A stretch of DNA of 64,000 bases from Nectonema munidae (taxonomy: Eukaryota > Nematomorpha > Nectonematoida > Nectonematidae): NCBI GenBank assembly GCA_030549495.1, contig JAUIRK010000014.1, forward strand, positions 248,001-312,000, in the 5' to 3' direction. Below the pieces are notes generated by a model. That model was given only the letters and a program-made list of their open reading frames with translations. It was not told where the DNA came from and did not search any database. The position numbers were made by a program, and so were the translations under genes. Shown piece after piece: positions 54,701 through 60,700 of this stretch; positions within the stretch are counted from its first letter, which is position 1; every line of letters starts with the position of its first letter.

Positions 54701-57700
54701 AGAAGATGAAAGAGAAGAAGTTTTGCAAATAAGGTCAATTCGATGGTAGGGAGAATTTTTTCCCATTTTTTCAAATCCAAACGATTAATGTAAATTTGGT
54801 AACAAAAAAGACTTATTTTGTGTAGAATTCCGATATATAAGAAATATATTTTTATCTCCAAGTTGTGATATGGAAAATTTGGCTTAAAAATTGACTCCTA
54901 AAAATCTAATAAAATGAAAAGGTTAGTACAAGTTTTGCAAATTAGTACATTTTGGTACATTAAATTTTTGAAAGAAGGTGGAAAATTACATATTTTTAAT
55001 ATCAATTTATTTTGCCCCAATAAAAAATTATCAACATTTTTAATTCCATAACCAAAAAGAAAGGTTCTCTCAAAAAATAATCTCTCCTGTAAAATACGAG
55101 TACAAATGCAAATCAAGTTTGAGTATATAGGTATTAGACATTGGCGGATCCAAGCGGAGCGGCCTCATGGGCCTAGGCCCCCATATAAAAAATGGCCTCG
55201 AAAATTACCCTTACATGTATCAAAAATACTCTAAAAGACATAATACAATTGTCGTATTCTCTGAAGACTTTTAGCAAAATTGCAAAAAAAAAATTAATAG
55301 ATTTCGGCCCCTCTATTAGAAATTTCTGGATCCGCCACTGATATCAGAATATCATTACCGTTGATTTTCAATATTTTATTTCTATGTTTTTCAGTTGTGA
55401 AAACTGTAATTCCGTAATTCAAAGTTGAAAATTGGTGGCTTCTTGAGTGGTATGGTGGGCGATGACAACAAAAAGTATGAGAAACCCTGAGTTATTTAAG
55501 GAGTGTTTTTCATTTTCAAACATTTGACGTAATGCCTAAAAAATCCTTTGAATTATTACATGAAATTGGTGATTATGTAGATTTTAGTAATAAATATTCA
55601 TTTTGAAATAATAATACCATTTCCAAGTAATCTTTTTTCAAGAATTTCACTAATTGTTTATATAAAAAAAGGAACTCTTATTTAAATAGTGTTTTAATTT
55701 AGAAATAAATTGTTCAGGAAATTTTGAATTTTTTAGATTATAATAGCATAGATAAACATTTGAGTGCGAAAAATTGAAATATTTTTTCAAAAATAGTGTT
55801 TCTTATTTGCCTGCATAACATTAAAGGAAGAATTACCTCCCATAACAACATTATAAGTGGCGGGTTGCTGTTCAACGCCGCTGTTTCATGACTATCCTGT
55901 TTTAACTTCTTGTATCTGTTTCTATTATTTTTTATTTATTTATATAATGAATGAATCGCTTTTTTTAAAATTAAGTTATATAAAATCGAGAGAGAAATTG
56001 TGAATAGAAAATTTTTGAGTTTACATAAAAGCAAAAAGCAAATAAAAAAATATACAAAGACAATGAAATATATAATCAAAAATGTTGAAAATTACACTTA
56101 TTATTATCAAGAAGAAAATAGATATGGTATTAAAAGTAGAGTTAAGATTACTTTAACTTAGCTAATTTATCTTTTTTCGATAAAATTAACACTACTTGAA
56201 ATAAATGTTCCGCTTTCAATATTCAATTAGATTTATGATGAAAAGTATATAAGAAGCAGCATCGCTGAAATCTCCATTCTTTGCGATAGGGATGTCACTT
56301 TGGGGAATCAAATATGCTGCCGTGATGACTTGACCAATACCCAAAGCTCCCACCACTTGATCTTCCGCCGACAGATATAGTTAAGAATAGAAAAAGTATA
56401 AATCCTTGTGATTTAAATTAAATTTGAAATTGATTTTAAAAGGACTTCCTAATGATTTACTTCTCAAGTCTTTTCAGCCTTCGCTCTTTTACCAAATTTG
56501 AATTATTCACCGAGCTTTTAAACGTTTAGTCTTTCTAAACTTGACAACATTTAAATAATAAAATTAGGAGCTTACTTCAACTGACCGGACCACTAATTAT
56601 TATTAGTATACGAACATTTCAATGATTACAATGTAGGTATTACTCCTTATTAATAATATGAATATATTTTATTGCATGAATCGAAAAAGTCTAACGTGAA
56701 TAAAGCACCCAAAGAAGCAGGCTTTTACATACGCTACCTGCCTTACTTGGATGAAATAAGGAGTTGGCCTTGTAAGTATTCCCTCGCTAAAGGTATGAAT
56801 ACTGACTTTTTGATTTTTTAAATTCCTGAATATCATTACAATATTATACATTTTATATCATTTGGTTGATAAAAGCTTTTTGGATGCGTTTTCTTCTAGT
56901 GTAATATAAAAGAGAGAAGAGTTAGGGTCAAAAGTAGAGTTGAAAAACTTGGCATGAACCCGGCATTTACTGTTAAATGAAATAGCTCTTTAAAGATTTA
57001 GTAGATAACGCGGTTTAGTACAAACTCTTAATGAAACATGGTGGATTGGAATTTGAAGTCCAAATGAAGAAAAACATTACACTCGATTCTCCTATTTATT
57101 TATTTATTCTAAAAGATTGTTTAAAAGATGCTTCAAAGTTAGGGCCTACGAAATCTCGATATCCCGATGAAATTAATTCGGAACGAAATACATTCAGAAA
57201 TTCAACATCCGCAAACGATATAAAATTCTTTAAAAGTTCTCCTTAGGCAGTATTATAAAAATTGTGTATTTTTTAATTATGGTAAATTGACTCTATTTTA
57301 AATTAAAAACACTTTTACATATCAACGCAAGTAAACAAAATTTCGAAATTATGAGTTATTTTGACAACTTTATACTGTTCAGGGGTATCCAATCCATCGC
57401 TCATGCGCCAACAGTGGTGCATTTTATATTCCAAAATGGCGCCTTGATGACTTTCTATGTTAAAAATTAATCATTACTTTTTGGTATCTCTGATGCTGAG
57501 AAAAGATAAGGCCAAGTAAATTTTAATTAGGAATCTTGAAAAAAGACTTTTTTGCAATGTGATAAATTATGGTTTGATATTCATTTAAATTTAAAAGTAT
57601 ATTAAAATTATTCACAAGTCTACGTATTGAATGTGGTTCACTGTAATTTCATCGCGGTAATTTCATCGCATAGTAAATTCATCGTGATTCAATACATCGT

Positions 57701-60700
57701 CGGTATTTTCATCGTACAGTAATTACATCGTCATATTAATTTTATGCTTGACGCTGAATGTTTTTTTGTAAATATCCCTTTATAATTTTTTTAAGTTTAT
57801 TACGAACTTTTGTAAATGTTCTAATATCATAAAAAACTAATTCTTAAATATAAGGTTTTCATATTATAAGGCTATAATGACAAAATAAAACAATATCTCT
57901 TTCTGACTTAAATAGCCTTGAAATATGTATAAATTTCTTAATATTTAAGGAAAGTTAAAAAAAGTATCTAATTTAATTTAAAAAAAGAATATATATATAT
58001 TAATCTTTGTTTTTTTAGTTTCATAAAAATCCCCTTAACCTATTTTAACCTTCGACTTTTCAGTCATTATTTGGTATATTATATCTAAAAATAATCATTT
58101 GTTTTTTTTAATAAAAAACTTTATTTTTAAGAAAAAAATACCTATTTATATTTGTAATAAATTATTCCTTATTTTAAAAAGATTATTGAGATAACTAATT
58201 AATTACAAATTGGAAAAATAGAAACAATTTAAAAAAATAAGTTATGAGCAATACCTCTAAGGTAATCATTTAGGTCACAATTTTCAAAATCATTGACAAT
58301 GCGCTGTATTCTTTCTGCAGTTTCTTTATATTTTCTTTTACGACTTGGAATGTTTGAGCCTGCTATATACTGCTCCATTATAACTTCATTTCTTGCTTGT
58401 TCACTTTTTAAAATATCTAAAAATTTCCATATTGTGGGATGAGAACAACCAAACAGTTGTTTAAACGATCGATGCCATCCTTCACAAGTATTATTTGTTT
58501 TACAACCACCTTGTTTGGCGGAATCATAACAAAAATTATGTTCAAAACGAGGAGCTCGACGTACTAAACGACGATTTGGGCGTCCAATCCAGGTGTCCTC
58601 AAAGTAATCTATAATAGGCAATAGCTATAAGCATGCGCATTTTTAACGTAAATTCAACATCGCTTTCATACAAATGCTAAAAAACCATTTGACTGAATAC
58701 TTCTAAATATACATTGAGAAAAATGAAAGAAGCAACCTTTTTGTTTCGCATTTGGAAAAAGTGCTTTAAATGCATTAATTGATGCAGTTTCAAAATCCGT
58801 CATAATTGTACGAGGTGATAAATAAAACTCTAAGTCCTTTAGTTTTGAAAGAAGCGTCTTGTAGCTTTGTTCGGTTTTTTTGCCATTAGAGCATAAACAA
58901 GGGGCAAAACATCACCGTTCATGATACCATGAATTGTGTATAGTTGAGTGAATAACGGAGGTACAATTTTGAAGGTTCCGTCGGCATACCAATTACCTGC
59001 ATTTGCTAATACTCTAAGATTTCGTTGAGTAGAAAATATAATAATTTCGTTCAGAACCATCTTTGCTGTCAAAAAGAAGGAAAGGCTCATTTGAATTTGT
59101 TTTACGGTAATCATCAGGTAAGTTCAAGGGTAGTAAGCTGACTGGATTTGCAGGCTGTTGTACATTCACATTTCTCATATTTCTGATGTTTCTTTTCAAA
59201 TATTGAGGTTTTGGTAATTTACCCGCAACTGCTCTTGAAGTTCCCACGAATGCTTGCGTTGCGAGGACATGAGTGTTTTCTTGAGTCATAAGTGCTTTCT
59301 TTGTTGTTGCTTCAAGTTGAGCAATATCACCTGCGTGATTGTGTACTCCCAATCGTTTAATTATTGAATCTTTAGATGTATGAATTCTTGCAGGACAATG
59401 GGCTCCATAGTATTGATCACACTTCCAGAAAGTTATTTCACCACCTTCATTTTCTTTAACAAATTGACTTCCATTATCAACAAGTTTCAGTTTATTTCTT
59501 ATGCTTAAAACAAACTCCATTGGCATTTTAAGGCACAAAATATCAAAAAATGTGTTTATTATAAAAAAAATATCCTATGAAAAGAGATTTATATATACAC
59601 AGAATGTGAGAAAGAAGTAAAGGAAGTTAGAGACAATGACGATAAGTCTATATTAAAGCTGCTTTTCCTGCACTTAAAACATACTTAAAGACATTTTGAG
59701 GTATGAAGATACAAATAAATATGTAGTATACAGTAAGTAATTTTTTTAAAAAAAATGTATGCATATACACGTAAATAGTGGGATTATCTTGTGACACCGC
59801 AAGGAAGTAATGGTTAATCCATAAATCTCGCGATGTAATCACTATACGCTGAAAATACGTAACAATGAAAATACCAACGATGTATTGCATCACGATGAAT
59901 TTACTATGCGATGAAATTACCGGATACCATTGAATGTATGGAGTGCTTTGATATAAACATTCCTAATTCTAGGCAGCCCATCACCATACATTCAATTTCA
60001 AGTTGCATTCCAAGACGATACCTTAACTGAAATAATATGATAATAAAATCTTTGATTTATCAATACATTTAATCTTTGAAAATGCTTAACAGTAGTTTAG
60101 AAAGGCGGGCCCGTGACTCCTAATGAATCTAGGGTGTTGTAAGATTATTATGAAAAGCTTTAATGTTTAAATTTTCAAATAGATCTGTTAAAGATTTTAT
60201 CCTTTTTCTTGATCTTTCTAATAGCCCTAAAAACGGTTGAACGATAGAGATTTTTACACTTATTTTGAGTTTTTGAAAATATGCTTAATTTGATAAGCTT
60301 TGATCCTTTATGTAAGACAATTAAACGTGAAAAATTTAAAAAAGATCAATTGACTTTTTATTTCGAGGAATTCTATTTTTCCTTTTTTTTTGAAAAATGT
60401 ATCTGGATCGACAACTCAAGAAAAATCTTTCAAGAATTTAATAATTTGTTTCATCATTCAGTCAATTAAAAATAACACCTATCTTTTCAAAATATTTCAT
60501 CACTTGTCTTACCAACTTAATTTTTAGTCTCCTCCAACTCCACCCCCAGGGAGACTTCCCCCCTCTAATAAGAAGTCCTTCTTTTTGCAATAGACCCTGC
60601 TCTTTCTTATGTTTCTTATCCCTGAAAGATGACCCCAAAAATTAAATTCTAATAATCAAAGTTTAATGCATTCCGCATCGTTTACTTGGCCAATTCGCAC

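Noticed and set aside
57031-57246. 71-codon plus-strand frame
   Set aside because: Examined as the missing Ku70 exon 14 region; no match to FLPFADD or neighbouring residues.
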